Assembly (NCBI RefSeq): GCF_045207785.1
Contig: NZ_CP108778.1
Location: 261,217 to 325,216 of the forward strand
Length of the DNA: 64,000 nt
Direction: 5' to 3'
Source: Embleya sp045207785
GTDB taxonomy: Bacteria; Actinomycetota; Actinomycetes; Streptomycetales; Streptomycetaceae
Below the pieces are notes generated by a model. The model saw nothing but the letters and a program-made list of their open reading frames with translations, was not told where the DNA came from and ran no database searches. Each line of letters starts with the position of its first letter. Positions within the stretch are counted from its first letter, which is position 1. Position numbers and translations under genes: made by a program. This document shows positions 1 to 8,460 of the stretch, piece after piece.

Positions 1-238
1 ATGGCAGTTTTGGCAGTCGAATGAGCCCGCCGCCGTGCCGACAATCATGTTCAATAGGTAGTCTCTTTGCAGGTCAGTGCAGTTGTTGGTGTGCATGCAT
101 GTCCGCATGCTCCTCCGACTGTGGCCTCATCCGCCGCGCAGAATGCTCCTCCGCGAGCAGGTCAACATCTGCTTGAATGCGCCTAATGATCTTGATGTAG
201 GCCCGTGCTCACGGGCAGAGAAGGGCGGATGATCCCTG
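1..238. promoter_or_regulatory. Upstream region of the partition operon, possible parS/centromere
   Basis: No gene is seen here. The 11-mer ATGCTCCTCCG occurs twice, at 107-117 and 143-153, 36 bp apart, and GGCAGTTTTGGCAGT near the left edge is a short direct repeat. Repeats just upstream of a ParA/RHH pair are often the site the RHH protein binds, serving as operator and centromere. That role is inferred from position only. A GAGAAGGGCGG ribosome site at 218-228 serves the ParA gene. Confidence 0.35.
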
Positions 239-1201
239 GTGGGACCGATCACTCCTATGTACGAGCCACATACGCTGCCTCCTGAATATTGGATCTACCT
301 GCCTTTCCAGACAATCGCGTATGCGCACGGTAAGGGCGGTACGGGCAAATCAACGCTCTCGTCGCATCACAGCGCGCACAGCGCACAAGTCTTCTGCCGT
401 GAAGCCGCGGCACAGGGTGTAGAGCCACTGCGCACGCTCCACATCGATCTCAACAAGCAGGGAAACTCGCGCCAGGACTTCGGTATCAAGGGAACGGCGC
501 TCGACGACGACGGCTGGAACCTCTACAAGGCCATCATCGACGGGGAACCTCTGGTACCCATCCGTGATGTCCGCCCCGGGCTGGACCTGGTCCCGGGTGG
601 AAAGTACCTCCAAAAGGTCGTTACGAACATGCCCGGGCTGCAGAACGAGGAGGGCGCTCGAGCGAACCTGCGCCTGGTATGCGCGCTGCTACCCATCGCG
701 CACCTCTACGCGCGCATCGTGATTGACACACCGCCCGAAAACCTGCACCTGCAGAGCCTTGCCTACCCGGCCACCCGCTTCGTGATCGTCCCGACCAAGG
801 CCGACAGCGCGAGCATCGACGGACTCGCGGAAGTGGCCGAGCGCTACAGCGTCGCCGTCGAGATGAATCCGGCGCTGACCCTCCTGGGCGTAGTGCTCTT
901 CGATCTGGAACGGGCGGCACCGAAAATAGAGCGTGAGGCACGCGCGCGGATCGACTTCGTACTCGGAGGCGTGGTCCCGACTCTCAAGGCCAGGGTGTGC
1001 CATGTCCCGTCGGCCCCGATCGAGGCCAGGCAGCGCGGCAAGGTGACCTTCGAGCTGGAGGAAGAGATCCTGAAGCGCCGCCGTCCAGGCGCGCAGGTGG
1101 AGACAACACCCGTGGAACGGTTGGCTGGCGACTTCCGGGACGTCTTCGCCGAGATCGCAGTCCTTACGGAAGCCATTCGCCAGGAAGAGGAAGCCGCGTG
1201 A
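239..1201 (+). CDS. parA: ParA-family partition ATPase
   Basis: This is a 320-residue deviant-Walker ATPase. The P-loop GKGGTGKST lies near residues 31-39, a DLNKQGNS segment follows near residue 78, and IDTPPE near residue 160 is the Walker B-like site. ParA ATPases bind DNA cooperatively and segregate low-copy plasmids together with a centromere-binding partner. The GTG start is chosen because a GAGAAGGG site lies 10 nt upstream; an ATG six codons later is an alternative. The stop overlaps the next start (GTGA), so the two genes form one operon. The unrelated neighbours (modification, conjugation) point to plasmid partition rather than chromosome segregation, which is inference. Confidence 0.88.
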   Translation: MGPITPMYEPHTLPPEYWIYLPFQTIAYAHGKGGTGKSTLSSHHSAHSAQVFCREAAAQGVEPLRTLHIDLNKQGNSRQDFGIKGTALDDDGWNLYKAIIDGEPLVPIRDVRPGLDLVPGGKYLQKVVTNMPGLQNEEGARANLRLVCALLPIAHLYARIVIDTPPENLHLQSLAYPATRFVIVPTKADSASIDGLAEVAERYSVAVEMNPALTLLGVVLFDLERAAPKIEREARARIDFVLGGVVPTLKARVCHVPSAPIEARQRGKVTFELEEEILKRRRPGAQVETTPVERLAGDFRDVFAEIAVLTEAIRQEEEAA

Positions 1202-1944
1202 CCAGCACAGACGAGTACCAAGGCGGTCTCACACCTGGTGTCGGCGACACCTTCAAGAAGGACGCGAAAGGCGCAACACCGGCGCCACCGCCACGCGCAC
1301 CCGCACCGGTTCCGCAGCAACCACGTGAGGTTCCGCCGGCGCCACCCGCACGTGAAGACCGCACACGTAACAACCACCAGCCATTCTCGGGCGAGCTGAC
1401 GGTCACAACACTGAACCGGGAAGAGCAGATCACCGACGTGCTCGACGCGGTCGAAGCAGCCCAGCGAGGGCGCCAGACCGGTGGTACATCGCGGCGCGCA
1501 CCAGTGACCGTCTACGTCAACGACACGCTCATGAAGCGGATTCAGGAATACCAGCGCCGCAAGCAGAACGAACTCGGACTGCGCGACTACGACAATGGAC
1601 GCGTTCTCCTGGACGCGGTTGCTTCCGTCTTCAGGGAGATCCCGGGTCTCATCCTGGACACCCGGGCGCCCAAAATCGACGGTCTCTTCGAGGCATACTC
1701 CGAACCCACGCGGGCCGGCGAGGCATCGAACATCCCTTGGCAGGCCAAGATGGCCGTGGGAAACCGCGCACTGATCGACACCATGGCCGACGCACTCGGC
1801 GAGCATCTCGACGCCGACGTGTCCCGTTCCGAGCTGCTAAACACGGCCCTCGACACGTTCCTCCCGCCCCTCGAACGCAAGCCACTTGCAGGCGATCGCC
1901 GTCGACGCAAGCCCACACCTTCCGGTGAAAGCGACCCCGAATAG
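1198..1944 (+). CDS. ParB-like partition partner, ribbon-helix-helix type
   Basis: This 248-residue protein is translationally coupled to ParA by a GTGA overlap, with AGGAAGAGGAAG upstream as ribosome site. The first ~75 residues are Pro/Ala-rich and probably disordered. The segment APVTVYVNDTLMKRIQEYQ (about residues 100-118) has the strand-then-helix pattern of ribbon-helix-helix DNA-binding proteins. The C-terminus is basic (RRRRKPTPS). There is no canonical ParB HTH or CTPase motif, so it fits small RHH partners of type Ib partition systems better than true ParB. The role as centromere-binding protein is inferred from gene order. Confidence 0.65.
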   Translation: MTSTDEYQGGLTPGVGDTFKKDAKGATPAPPPRAPAPVPQQPREVPPAPPAREDRTRNNHQPFSGELTVTTLNREEQITDVLDAVEAAQRGRQTGGTSRRAPVTVYVNDTLMKRIQEYQRRKQNELGLRDYDNGRVLLDAVASVFREIPGLILDTRAPKIDGLFEAYSEPTRAGEASNIPWQAKMAVGNRALIDTMADALGEHLDADVSRSELLNTALDTFLPPLERKPLAGDRRRRKPTPSGESDPE

Positions 1945-1983
1945 ACGCCCGAACGCGCACGGGGCGATGTCGTCTTGGATCGT

Positions 1984-2014
1984 GGCCTCACCACTTCGCG
2001 CAAGTGGTGAGGCC
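1984..2014 (+). terminator. Terminator after the partition operon
   Basis: A perfect 13-bp inverted repeat, GGCCTCACCACTT with its complement, encloses a 5-nt loop and is followed by CTTTC. It sits 40 bp past the RHH gene stop. The rest of the space to the convergent DpdA-like gene holds no convincing gene. Confidence 0.75.
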
Positions 2015-2348
2015 CTTTCGCGTGCCGAATGACGACTCCCTCAACCCCCTGCGGCGCGTACGCATGCGCAGAACGATCCGCGCGAGGACCACTAGGACTG
2101 ACACAAGAAGCCTGAAAGCACTGCATCGGGGCCGCAGACCTGGCGGCGCAGACCCACCAGCCTTCACCACCAGGCAGCGCCGATGCAGGCCCTGGGCACA
2201 CCGGACGGGCAGTCGAAGAGGGAAAAGAGCGGGCGGACCCTCCTTTTCCATGGACACGGGATCGAGGGGACGGTGACGCGCGGTTGGCCTGGATCGACCT
2301 GGCGCCGAGCAGGAACGGTCCTCCTCCGGCCCCGAGCCATGATTCCGC

Positions 2349-3086
2349 TCACCCAGTGGTCGAGAGCAGACGTGCACGCCACGCCAGGGCGTACGTCATG
2401 CAGTTCGACTCGCTCCGATGTGAGGGAGCGCAACCGGGCCGGTGACGGCCCGAGTACGACCATGCCATGGAATCGGCCGAGGCGAGTCGCGGAGCGTAGG
2501 CCCGCAACCCCCGGGCCTTCACGCCGAATCCGTGCAGAGGTATGCCGATACCTGCCAACGTCTCGACGATCGTGCCGATCTCCCTCGTGGCTTGGCGCCG
2601 GCAGACGGACCCGACGGCGACGAGCGGAAGCGTCGTGAGATCGACCCCCGCCCTTTCGTACAGGGACACCGCCAACACATAGTCGTCGAGATCCCACCCC
2701 TGGAGCACGGGCACGAAAGAGACTTCGGGTGCCGCGGCGCGGAGCGCGAGGTAGTTGTCGACGGTGTTCTCCTGATGCCGACGAACGCTCAGGCCGGTGC
2801 GGTGGACGATGTGCGGTTCGCAGGGCCAGTCCATCGGGGCCGCCCAGTCCAGGAGACCGATCTCGTCGTGGTAGCGACGAACGGCCGCGACGTAGCGTGC
2901 CGCTGTGGTTTCCCAGCCGCCGAACAAACTGAGCTCCGTGAACGCCCCGCTGTCGAGCGCCCAGGGAACGCGGGCCCGGGGGAGGGTGCGGCGAGCGGCC
3001 AGCCGGCGATGGGAGACGAACAGCGGCACCGCTATTCGGGGGTGGTCGAGCCAATGCGGCATATGTGTGCCCAAGTAGAACCTCAC
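2349..3086 (-). CDS. DpdA / queuine tRNA-ribosyltransferase-like transglycosylase (DUF7221 type)
   Basis: This 245-residue protein looks like the small TGT-like enzymes of actinobacteria and their phages. Seen in order: RFYLGTHMPHWL at the N-terminus, ALDSGAFTEL (43-52), AAPMDWPCEP (82-91), VPVLQGW (125-131), VGSVCRR (158-164), HGFGVK (185-190) and SADSMAWSY (203-211). TGT-fold enzymes exchange guanine for a 7-deazaguanine base in tRNA; DpdA relatives do so in DNA. The C-terminal Cys/His cluster is thinner than the zinc site of classical TGT. The GTG start overlaps the transporter stop (GTGA). The adjacent 7-deazaguanine transporter supports base exchange; whether the target is DNA or tRNA cannot be told from sequence. 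Confidence 0.72.
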   Translation of the reverse strand: MRFYLGTHMPHWLDHPRIAVPLFVSHRRLAARRTLPRARVPWALDSGAFTELSLFGGWETTAARYVAAVRRYHDEIGLLDWAAPMDWPCEPHIVHRTGLSVRRHQENTVDNYLALRAAAPEVSFVPVLQGWDLDDYVLAVSLYERAGVDLTTLPLVAVGSVCRRQATREIGTIVETLAGIGIPLHGFGVKARGLRAYAPRLASADSMAWSYSGRHRPGCAPSHRSESNCMTYALAWRARLLSTTG

Positions 3087-3805
3087 CCGGCTGTACCTCC
3101 ACGGCGGGCCGCATACCGGCCGCCGCTCAGAACACACAGAGCGGCCGCGGTCGCCCACACCTTGCCGATCATCTGGCCGGGGAGCAGCGCCAGGTCGCCG
3201 AACGCCATGCTCAGGAACAGGACGCTGTCGACGACGGTGCCCACCAGATTGGACCCACCGACGGCAACGAGGCGGCCACGGTGCCGCAATGCCGCGTAGA
3301 CCGCCGTGTCCGCGACCTCGGAGACCGCGAACGAGGTAGCCGCAGCCACCGCGACGCGGGGATCGGCGAAGAGCAACGAGAGGACCGTGCCGAACCCGAG
3401 CGCGACGAACACCGCAGTTGCGCCCCCGCGTTCGTGCACCAGGTCGCGCAGCGTGAATGCGAGTCCGGCGAAGTACACGCCGGCGGATGCGTGGATCCCG
3501 GGCCAGACCTCCACGGCGCCGTGCTGCTGGATCACCCAGTTCGCGGCCGGGATGGTTCCCGCGTAGGTCAGGCACAGCGCAGCGGTGCGAAGGTCGAACG
3601 CCCACCGATTCCTGAGGGCGCGGAGTCCGACGAGGCGGGTCGAGAGGCGATGTGGCTCGGGCCGGTGAATGGGTGCGGGCTGGTGATCCACGGTCTCCTC
3701 GCGCAGTGCAGAGCACGCCCGGGATTCGACCACGGGCGTGGTGGGGGAGCGATGGGGCAGCGATGCGTCGGGAGAGCCGCAGGGTGGGTCGGCGGCCCGG
3801 GGCAT
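3083..3805 (-). CDS. VUT family (YhhQ-like) queuosine/7-deazaguanine precursor transporter
   Basis: An integral membrane protein of up to 240 residues. Hydrophobic segments begin after residue ~70 (LCLTYAGTIPAANWVI) and continue through FAVSEVADTAVYAAL and VVDSVLFLSMAF, the pattern of the VUT/YhhQ family. E. coli YhhQ imports preQ0/preQ1, precursors of queuosine and of 7-deazaguanine DNA bases. The first ~55 residues are polar and Pro-rich and may not be translated; a GTG at 3691 preceded by GAGGAG would give about 202 residues, closer to family length. It is coupled to the DpdA-like gene by GTGA. No preQ0 biosynthesis gene (folE, queC, queD, queE) is seen, so salvage is implied. Confidence 0.72.
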   Translation of the reverse strand: MPRAADPPCGSPDASLPHRSPTTPVVESRACSALREETVDHQPAPIHRPEPHRLSTRLVGLRALRNRWAFDLRTAALCLTYAGTIPAANWVIQQHGAVEVWPGIHASAGVYFAGLAFTLRDLVHERGGATAVFVALGFGTVLSLLFADPRVAVAAATSFAVSEVADTAVYAALRHRGRLVAVGGSNLVGTVVDSVLFLSMAFGDLALLPGQMIGKVWATAAALCVLSGGRYAARRGGTAG

Positions 3806-3872
3806 CGTGCCGAAGGGTTTCGCAGCCGGGCCCGGTGGCGAAGACGGGTTGCCTCCGCCACCGGGCGCAGTG

Positions 3873-4892
3873 TCAGTTCAGGCTCTGGACGCTTTGGACG
3901 GGGGAGCCGGAGCGGCAACCCCAAGGGGAACAGCCGTCCGGGTCGCCCTCCTCCAGTTCCTCTTCCGGGACCTCGGGAGCCGGGGGAGTGGCGCGGTGTC
4001 GGCGGGGGCGGTGTGGGGCGGGCCCGTCGAGTGGCGCCTCGTCCAGGGGCATGAGGGAGCGGTGGAGGAACGCCTGGCCAAGGAGTTGCTTGCCGTTCTC
4101 GTTGCCGCGGGCGTTGCCTGCGCGTATGGCGTGATCGAACGCGACCGCGTCGGCCCAGTCGTCGGGTCGGTTGTCCCGCATGTCACGCCATGTGGCGTTG
4201 CCGTGGAAGGGGCATCCGACGCATGCGCTTCGGGGCGTCGCGCCCCATCCGCGGGTTTGCAGGAACCGGACGCAGTCCTCGGCGCTCATCCCGAGGTCGA
4301 GGAGCGGGAACACGTTGACGGCGTACTGCACTCCGGACGGTTTGGCGCGGGTGAACTCGTCGGTGCTGATCCCGATCGACTGGAGGACGTAGCGTCCGCG
4401 CGGGACACGGCCGACCCGGCCCTCGGGCGACACCGGAGCGCCGAGGTTGAGTCGGACGTTCGCCTTGATCGGTTTCAGCTTGTACTCGCTCGTGCATTGC
4501 CGGCGGATCATTCCGGCGGTGCCGTCGCGGTTGAGCACGTGCAGGGGCATGGAAGCGAAGCGGTGCTTCGGGTCCAGGGCGTCGTGGCGGATGTTGCCGA
4601 CGTTGACGCGGTGGATGGGGATGTTCGCCGGGCGCGCGATCTTTGCTTCGAGTTCGTCGAGATGCTTGTAGACCTGTTTCGTCTCCCAGCCGGTATCGGC
4701 GAAGACCGCCCAGTCGTACTTGGGGATGGCGCCTTCGGCGGAGAGCATGAGCAGGGTGCTCGACTGGCGGCCCGCTCCCAGGCTCAGGACGCGGGCCGCG
4801 GGGGCCGTCGCCGGTTGGGAAGGACCCGTTGTGGGTGGGGTGTTCGGGGCGGAGCGGGGCTGGGGGAGCGGGAGCCGGGGTGGCTGAGTCAC
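3873..4892 (-). CDS. PP-loop / PAPS-reductase-like protein (IbrA-like)
   Basis: A 339-residue ATP-pyrophosphatase-fold protein. After a ~33-residue Pro-rich lead, the PP-loop SLGAGRQSS is at about 37-45, FADTGWE at 64-70, MIRRQCTSEYK near 128, SACVGCPFHGNATWRDM near 226, and a C-terminal SPWGCRSG cysteine tail. This layout belongs to phage- and plasmid-borne PAPS reductase-like proteins such as IbrA, not to assimilatory sulfate reductases. These often sit beside DNA methyltransferases or ParB/IbrB proteins, and a ParB/IbrB-like remnant lies 4 kb upstream here. AGGAG precedes the GTG start. The substrate is unknown; thiolation or base modification is possible. Confidence 0.72.
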   Translation of the reverse strand: MTQPPRLPLPQPRSAPNTPPTTGPSQPATAPAARVLSLGAGRQSSTLLMLSAEGAIPKYDWAVFADTGWETKQVYKHLDELEAKIARPANIPIHRVNVGNIRHDALDPKHRFASMPLHVLNRDGTAGMIRRQCTSEYKLKPIKANVRLNLGAPVSPEGRVGRVPRGRYVLQSIGISTDEFTRAKPSGVQYAVNVFPLLDLGMSAEDCVRFLQTRGWGATPRSACVGCPFHGNATWRDMRDNRPDDWADAVAFDHAIRAGNARGNENGKQLLGQAFLHRSLMPLDEAPLDGPAPHRPRRHRATPPAPEVPEEELEEGDPDGCSPWGCRSGSPVQSVQSLN

Positions 4893-4956
4893 GCAACTCC
4901 TGTGATCGGGCGGGCGGGTGGGTGTCGCGCCGGTGCGACGTGGCCGTGTGCCGAGG

Positions 4957-5253
4957 TCAGGGGGTGTCGGCGGGCCGCAGGTGGGCCAGGACGATGGCGT
5001 TGAGGTTGGCGCGGGAGTAGCGGCGGCTGCGGTCGACTTCGGTGTATTCGGCTTTGCCGGTGCGGGCCATGCGGTCGAGCCAGCCCTTGCGGACGCGCAG
5101 GAGCCGCGCGGCTTCGTCGAGGGTGAACAGGACCGGCTCGATCAGGAACTGGTCGATGGGGTCGACGGTGTCCTGCGGGTCGTCGAGGAACGCGGACTCG
5201 ATGTCCGCGTCGTCGTCGTTGTCGGGCCAGGGGTAGTTGTTCGTGAAGTCCAT
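4957..5253 (-). CDS. Excisionase/MerR-like helix-turn-helix protein
   Basis: A 98-residue protein. Residues 1-40 are acidic. Residues 42-92 (LFTLDEAARLLRVRKGWLDRM, then RRYSRANLNAIVLAHL) form a winged HTH of the helix_turn_helix_17 or excisionase type. It may regulate the modification operon or act as a small DNA-binding cofactor. The ATG is preceded by GAAAGGCAGG. It lies between the methyltransferase and the PP-loop gene on the same strand, with short gaps suggesting co-transcription. I have no evidence of a paired integrase in the window. Confidence 0.68.
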   Translation of the reverse strand: MDFTNNYPWPDNDDDADIESAFLDDPQDTVDPIDQFLIEPVLFTLDEAARLLRVRKGWLDRMARTGKAEYTEVDRSRRYSRANLNAIVLAHLRPADTP

Positions 5254-5309
5254 GTGGGTGCCTGCCTTTCGGGAGCCGGAGGTGGGGTGATGTCCCGTCG
5301 TGTCCGCGG

Positions 5310-6473
5310 TCACTGCTGCGGGTGGGGTGTGTTCGCGTCGACGGGGGGTTCGGAGGCGGCCGGGGTCAGGAGGTTGTGGACGCCGGAACGGGCGATCTCG
5401 TCGGCGAGCCGGTGGAGGGCGAGCCGGGCCTGTTGGTGGACGACGCCGTTGCCGAGGATGCGGATCTGGGCGACGCGGGTGATGTCGGGGACGTCGGTGA
5501 CCCGGCCCTGGTCGACGCCCATGCACCATTCGACGAATTCGGGGGTCAGTTGCGGGGTGCCGCGCGGTCCGAGGCGGGTGGGCGCGGGTGCGGGTCGGCC
5601 GAGGGTGTGTTCCCAGTGGCGGACGGCGGTTTCGTAGCGTCCCCAGTCGTGATCGGCCGCTGCCGTGGGCGCGGCATGCGTGGGGCGGCGGGCAGTGACG
5701 GGGTCAACGCGCAGGCCAGGCCGCCGCGTTGGCGCGGGCTGCCTTTCGCACCTTCGCTGGCCATCGGTGTCGGCAGGAGTGGACGCCGTGGGGTGCGCGC
5801 ATCGGGCGATTCGTGAGCCGCGGGTGTGTTCGCGGCCGAGGTGGATTCCGGCGCGGTGGCGAGTTTGTGGATGACGGCCGGGAGCCCGGCCACGTTGCCC
5901 CGGCCCTTCCCGTCGCGGGCCAGGGGTGTGGGCAGGCCTTGTCGGCCAGGCGGCGAGGAAGACGCGTTCGCGGCGGTGGGGTGCGCCGATCTCGTCGGCG
6001 CGGACGCTCGTCCATTGCGTGTCATACCGTGCGCGGGCCAGGTCCCCGAGGACGATATCGAGGCCGCGCCTGCGGAGAGCGGCAACGTTCTCCACGACAA
6101 GGAGTTCGGGTCCCAGTCGGCGAACGGCGTCCATGACGGTGAACCAGAGTCCGCTGCGGGTTCCATCGGCGATGCCTCCTCCGGGCCCGATGAGGGAGAT
6201 CGACTGGCACGGGAAGCCCGCGACCACGACGTCGACGGGGTGTGTCGCGGCGACGTGGTCCCAGTCGACGGCGCGGATGTCGCCGAGGTTGGGCACGTTC
6301 GCGTGATGGTGCGCCAGCAGGCGGCGAACGTCGGCGTCGTTGTCGGCGACCCAGGCCACGTCGCCGCCGACGACGTCGACGACGGCGTGGTCGAGCCCGC
6401 CGAACCCGGTGCACAGGCTGCCGATCCGCAGCCGCCGCTGCGGATCGTGGCGGGGGGTCGCGGTGTCACGCAT
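5310..6473 (-). CDS. C5-cytosine DNA methyltransferase, with scrambled target-recognition region
   Basis: The open frame is 387 residues. Motif I IGSLCTGFGGLD (17-28), the catalytic GFPCQSIS, ENVAALRRRG (motif VI), RRERVFLAAWP (motif VIII) and C-terminal RILGNGVV (motif X) are all present, so the family is clear: SAM-dependent 5-methylcytosine formation. Between about 5945 and 5690 the coding signal moves to another frame, where LPTPLARDGKGRG and LLPTPMASEGAKG appear with GC-rich third positions. It then returns to the first frame at DHDWGRYETAV. Two compensating indels thus seem to have replaced the variable region with non-native sequence, or are sequence errors. Activity of the product as read is doubtful. 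It overlaps the Gp88-like gene by 8 nt. Confidence 0.82.
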   Translation of the reverse strand: MRDTATPRHDPQRRLRIGSLCTGFGGLDHAVVDVVGGDVAWVADNDADVRRLLAHHHANVPNLGDIRAVDWDHVAATHPVDVVVAGFPCQSISLIGPGGGIADGTRSGLWFTVMDAVRRLGPELLVVENVAALRRRGLDIVLGDLARARYDTQWTSVRADEIGAPHRRERVFLAAWPTRPAHTPGPRREGPGQRGRAPGRHPQTRHRAGIHLGREHTRGSRIARCAHPTASTPADTDGQRRCERQPAPTRRPGLRVDPVTARRPTHAAPTAAADHDWGRYETAVRHWEHTLGRPAPAPTRLGPRGTPQLTPEFVEWCMGVDQGRVTDVPDITRVAQIRILGNGVVHQQARLALHRLADEIARSGVHNLLTPAASEPPVDANTPHPQQ

Positions 6474-7245
6474 CGTCCGGCCGCTTTCCGGGGCGCGGGC
6501 CGCCGGGGGTCTCCCGCATCGCGCTTTGCGTGCGGGCGCGGCGTCGGTGGGCGCGGTCTTGGGCCGCGCGCTGCAACGACCCGAACGACTCCCGGCCCTG
6601 GAGCTTCCGCAGGTGGGGGATGCGGGAGGCTTCGAGCCCGACGTGGACCACCCCGGAAACCGCGACCAGGTCCGAGCCGTCCAGCGGCGTGTATCCGGCC
6701 TCGTGCAGGGCCTGTTCGTCCGGGAAGACGTCGGCGTGCGGGGTGTTCTTCGTGATCATTTCGTCGTGGACGCCGCCCTTGGAGAACACCCAGTCGAAGT
6801 TCGGCGGGGCGTCCGGCACGACGAGCTCGTTGAAAAGTTCGACCTCCTTCGTGTACGCGTAGAAGTGCGTGTCGGGGGTGGCGCGCATGATGCGCAACCA
6901 CATGGTCAGGTATCGCCTGTCGAAAAAGTCGCCGGCGTCGTGCACGCGGACGTGCGCGTCCACGAAGCGGGGGAGCGCGAGCTCGCGGGTCATGGCCGTC
7001 TCGAATCCGCCGGGATCGTCCAGGACGAACGCGAGGTTCCGTTCGTGGGCGGCCAGGACGGCGGGCACCCGATACATCCCGGCGCGGGCGTAGCACAGTT
7101 GCGCGCACACGCCCGCGGACGGGCAGGTGTTGTAGGTGCGGCCGTCCGGGAGGCGGCCGGCCCAGGCGGGGAGCGTCCAGTTCCAGTGGCCCTGGGCGCG
7201 CATGCGTGAGTTCTGCGTCAGCAGTCGGGGTCGGCCTGTGCTCAT
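6466..7245 (-). CDS. Gp88-family (mycobacteriophage gene product 88-like) protein
   Basis: This 259-residue protein matches the Gp88 family pattern as I know it: NSRMRAQGHWNWTLPAWAG, then the cysteine cluster C41-x5-C47-x3-C51-Y (CPSAGVCAQLCYARAG), then HDAGDFFDRRYLTMWL and HFYAYTKEVELF. The cysteine cluster resembles an iron-sulfur or radical-SAM-like site but is not the canonical CX3CX2C. The function of the family is unknown to me. The ATG overlaps the stop of the upstream methyltransferase (ATGA) and the gene overlaps the downstream methyltransferase start, so it is bracketed by two C5 methylases. A supporting role in base modification is inference. Confidence 0.68.
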   Translation of the reverse strand: MSTGRPRLLTQNSRMRAQGHWNWTLPAWAGRLPDGRTYNTCPSAGVCAQLCYARAGMYRVPAVLAAHERNLAFVLDDPGGFETAMTRELALPRFVDAHVRVHDAGDFFDRRYLTMWLRIMRATPDTHFYAYTKEVELFNELVVPDAPPNFDWVFSKGGVHDEMITKNTPHADVFPDEQALHEAGYTPLDGSDLVAVSGVVHVGLEASRIPHLRKLQGRESFGSLQRAAQDRAHRRRARTQSAMRETPGGPRPGKRPDDA

Positions 7246-8460
7246 GTGGTGTTCCGATCCGTCGGCGGTCGGGGTGATCGTGCGTGGGGCGTGTGTTCGC
7301 GGTCCGCGTGGTCGGGCCGGCTGTGGGCGGGGCGCGTTCGGGCGCGGGTGAGTAGGAGCCGCAGGGCGGTGGTGGCTTGGCGGGGGACGACGCTGTTGCC
7401 GAGCGCGCGCAGCCGGGCCCGGCGGGGCAGGCCGTCGACCCAGCCCGGGGGCAGTCCCATCAGCCATTCGACGAAGGCCGGGTCCAGGCGGTCGTCTCGG
7501 TCCGTTGCCGGGGGTGCGGGCCGGCCAAGGACGGCGCCCCACAGGAGCATCGCGTCGCCGTACGGGCCGTCGGGGTCCGCGAGGTCGGGGTGTGCGCGGG
7601 CGAGCGCGGGTAGCGAGGGTCGGTTCCGTGCGCCGGGGGAGCGGGACCGGTTACGTCCGTAGGGGGAGGCGGTCGGGGTGGGCAACAACGCTCGTTCCGG
7701 CCGTGGTTCGCCAGGGAGGGTGTGGTGCGTCGGGTGGTCGGTCGCGGGGCCAGGCGAGGATGAACACCCGGTCGCGGCGGTGGGGCGCGCCGACTGCGGA
7801 CGCGGCCAGGCTTGTCCACTCCGCATCGAGCCCGAGGTCGGCCAGGTCGCCGAGTACGGCACCCAACGCCCGTGGTGTGGAAGCCCGATCGGTGTTTCCC
7901 ACACGTGCCGGGCGGGGTCCCATCGGATCGTCGGTGTGTGTCCAGCGGAGTCCGGGGACGTTTTCGATCACCACCATTCGGAGCCGGGGTCGGAGAGTGT
8001 GGAGCGCACGGGCCACGTGGATCCACAGGCCGGAGGCGGCGCCGGCGGCGAGGCCGGTTCGCGGGCCGGCGGCGGACACGCTCTGACACGGGAAGCCCGC
8101 GGTGACCACGTCGACCGCTTCGACGCGGGCCCAGTCGACGGTGCGGATGTCGGCGTGGTTCGGGATGTCCGGCCAGTGCCGTGCGAGGACTCGGGCCGCG
8201 TGTTGTCCGCGGTCGGTGGTGTCGTACTGGCAGTGCCACGCGACGGTCGCGTCGAGGGCGTCCGCGACGGCCAGGTCGAGAGCGCCGATGCCCGAGCACA
8301 GGCTCCCGATCCGCCAAGGGGCAGGTTTCTCCTCGGCGATGTCGCCGCGGCCGGGGTGTGGGACGGGATACCGGGGCGGGTGAAGAACGGTTCGGTGGGA
8401 CGGTCTGGCCTGTCGGGTGCTCACATCGGTAATGGAGCCGTAGTGCGGTGTTTGCGACAC
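7242..8460 (-). pseudogene. Second C5-cytosine DNA methyltransferase, frameshifted
   Basis: The N-terminal part (8460 to about 7720) carries IGSLCSGIGALDLAV, GFPCQSVSAAG, ENVPGLRW and RRDRVFILAWP. That frame then runs to a stop at 7651. The C-terminal part lies in another frame ending at 7242: ALLPTPTASPYGRNRSR, WGAVLGRPAPPATDRDDRL, FVEWLMGLPPGWV and LRALGNSVVPRQA. Together they make one methyltransferase interrupted by a single indel between about 7750 and 7690. The GTG start has GGAG 8 nt upstream. The C-terminal frame ends in an ATGA overlap with the Gp88-like gene. Real decay, sequencing indel and recoding are all possible. Confidence 0.78.
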
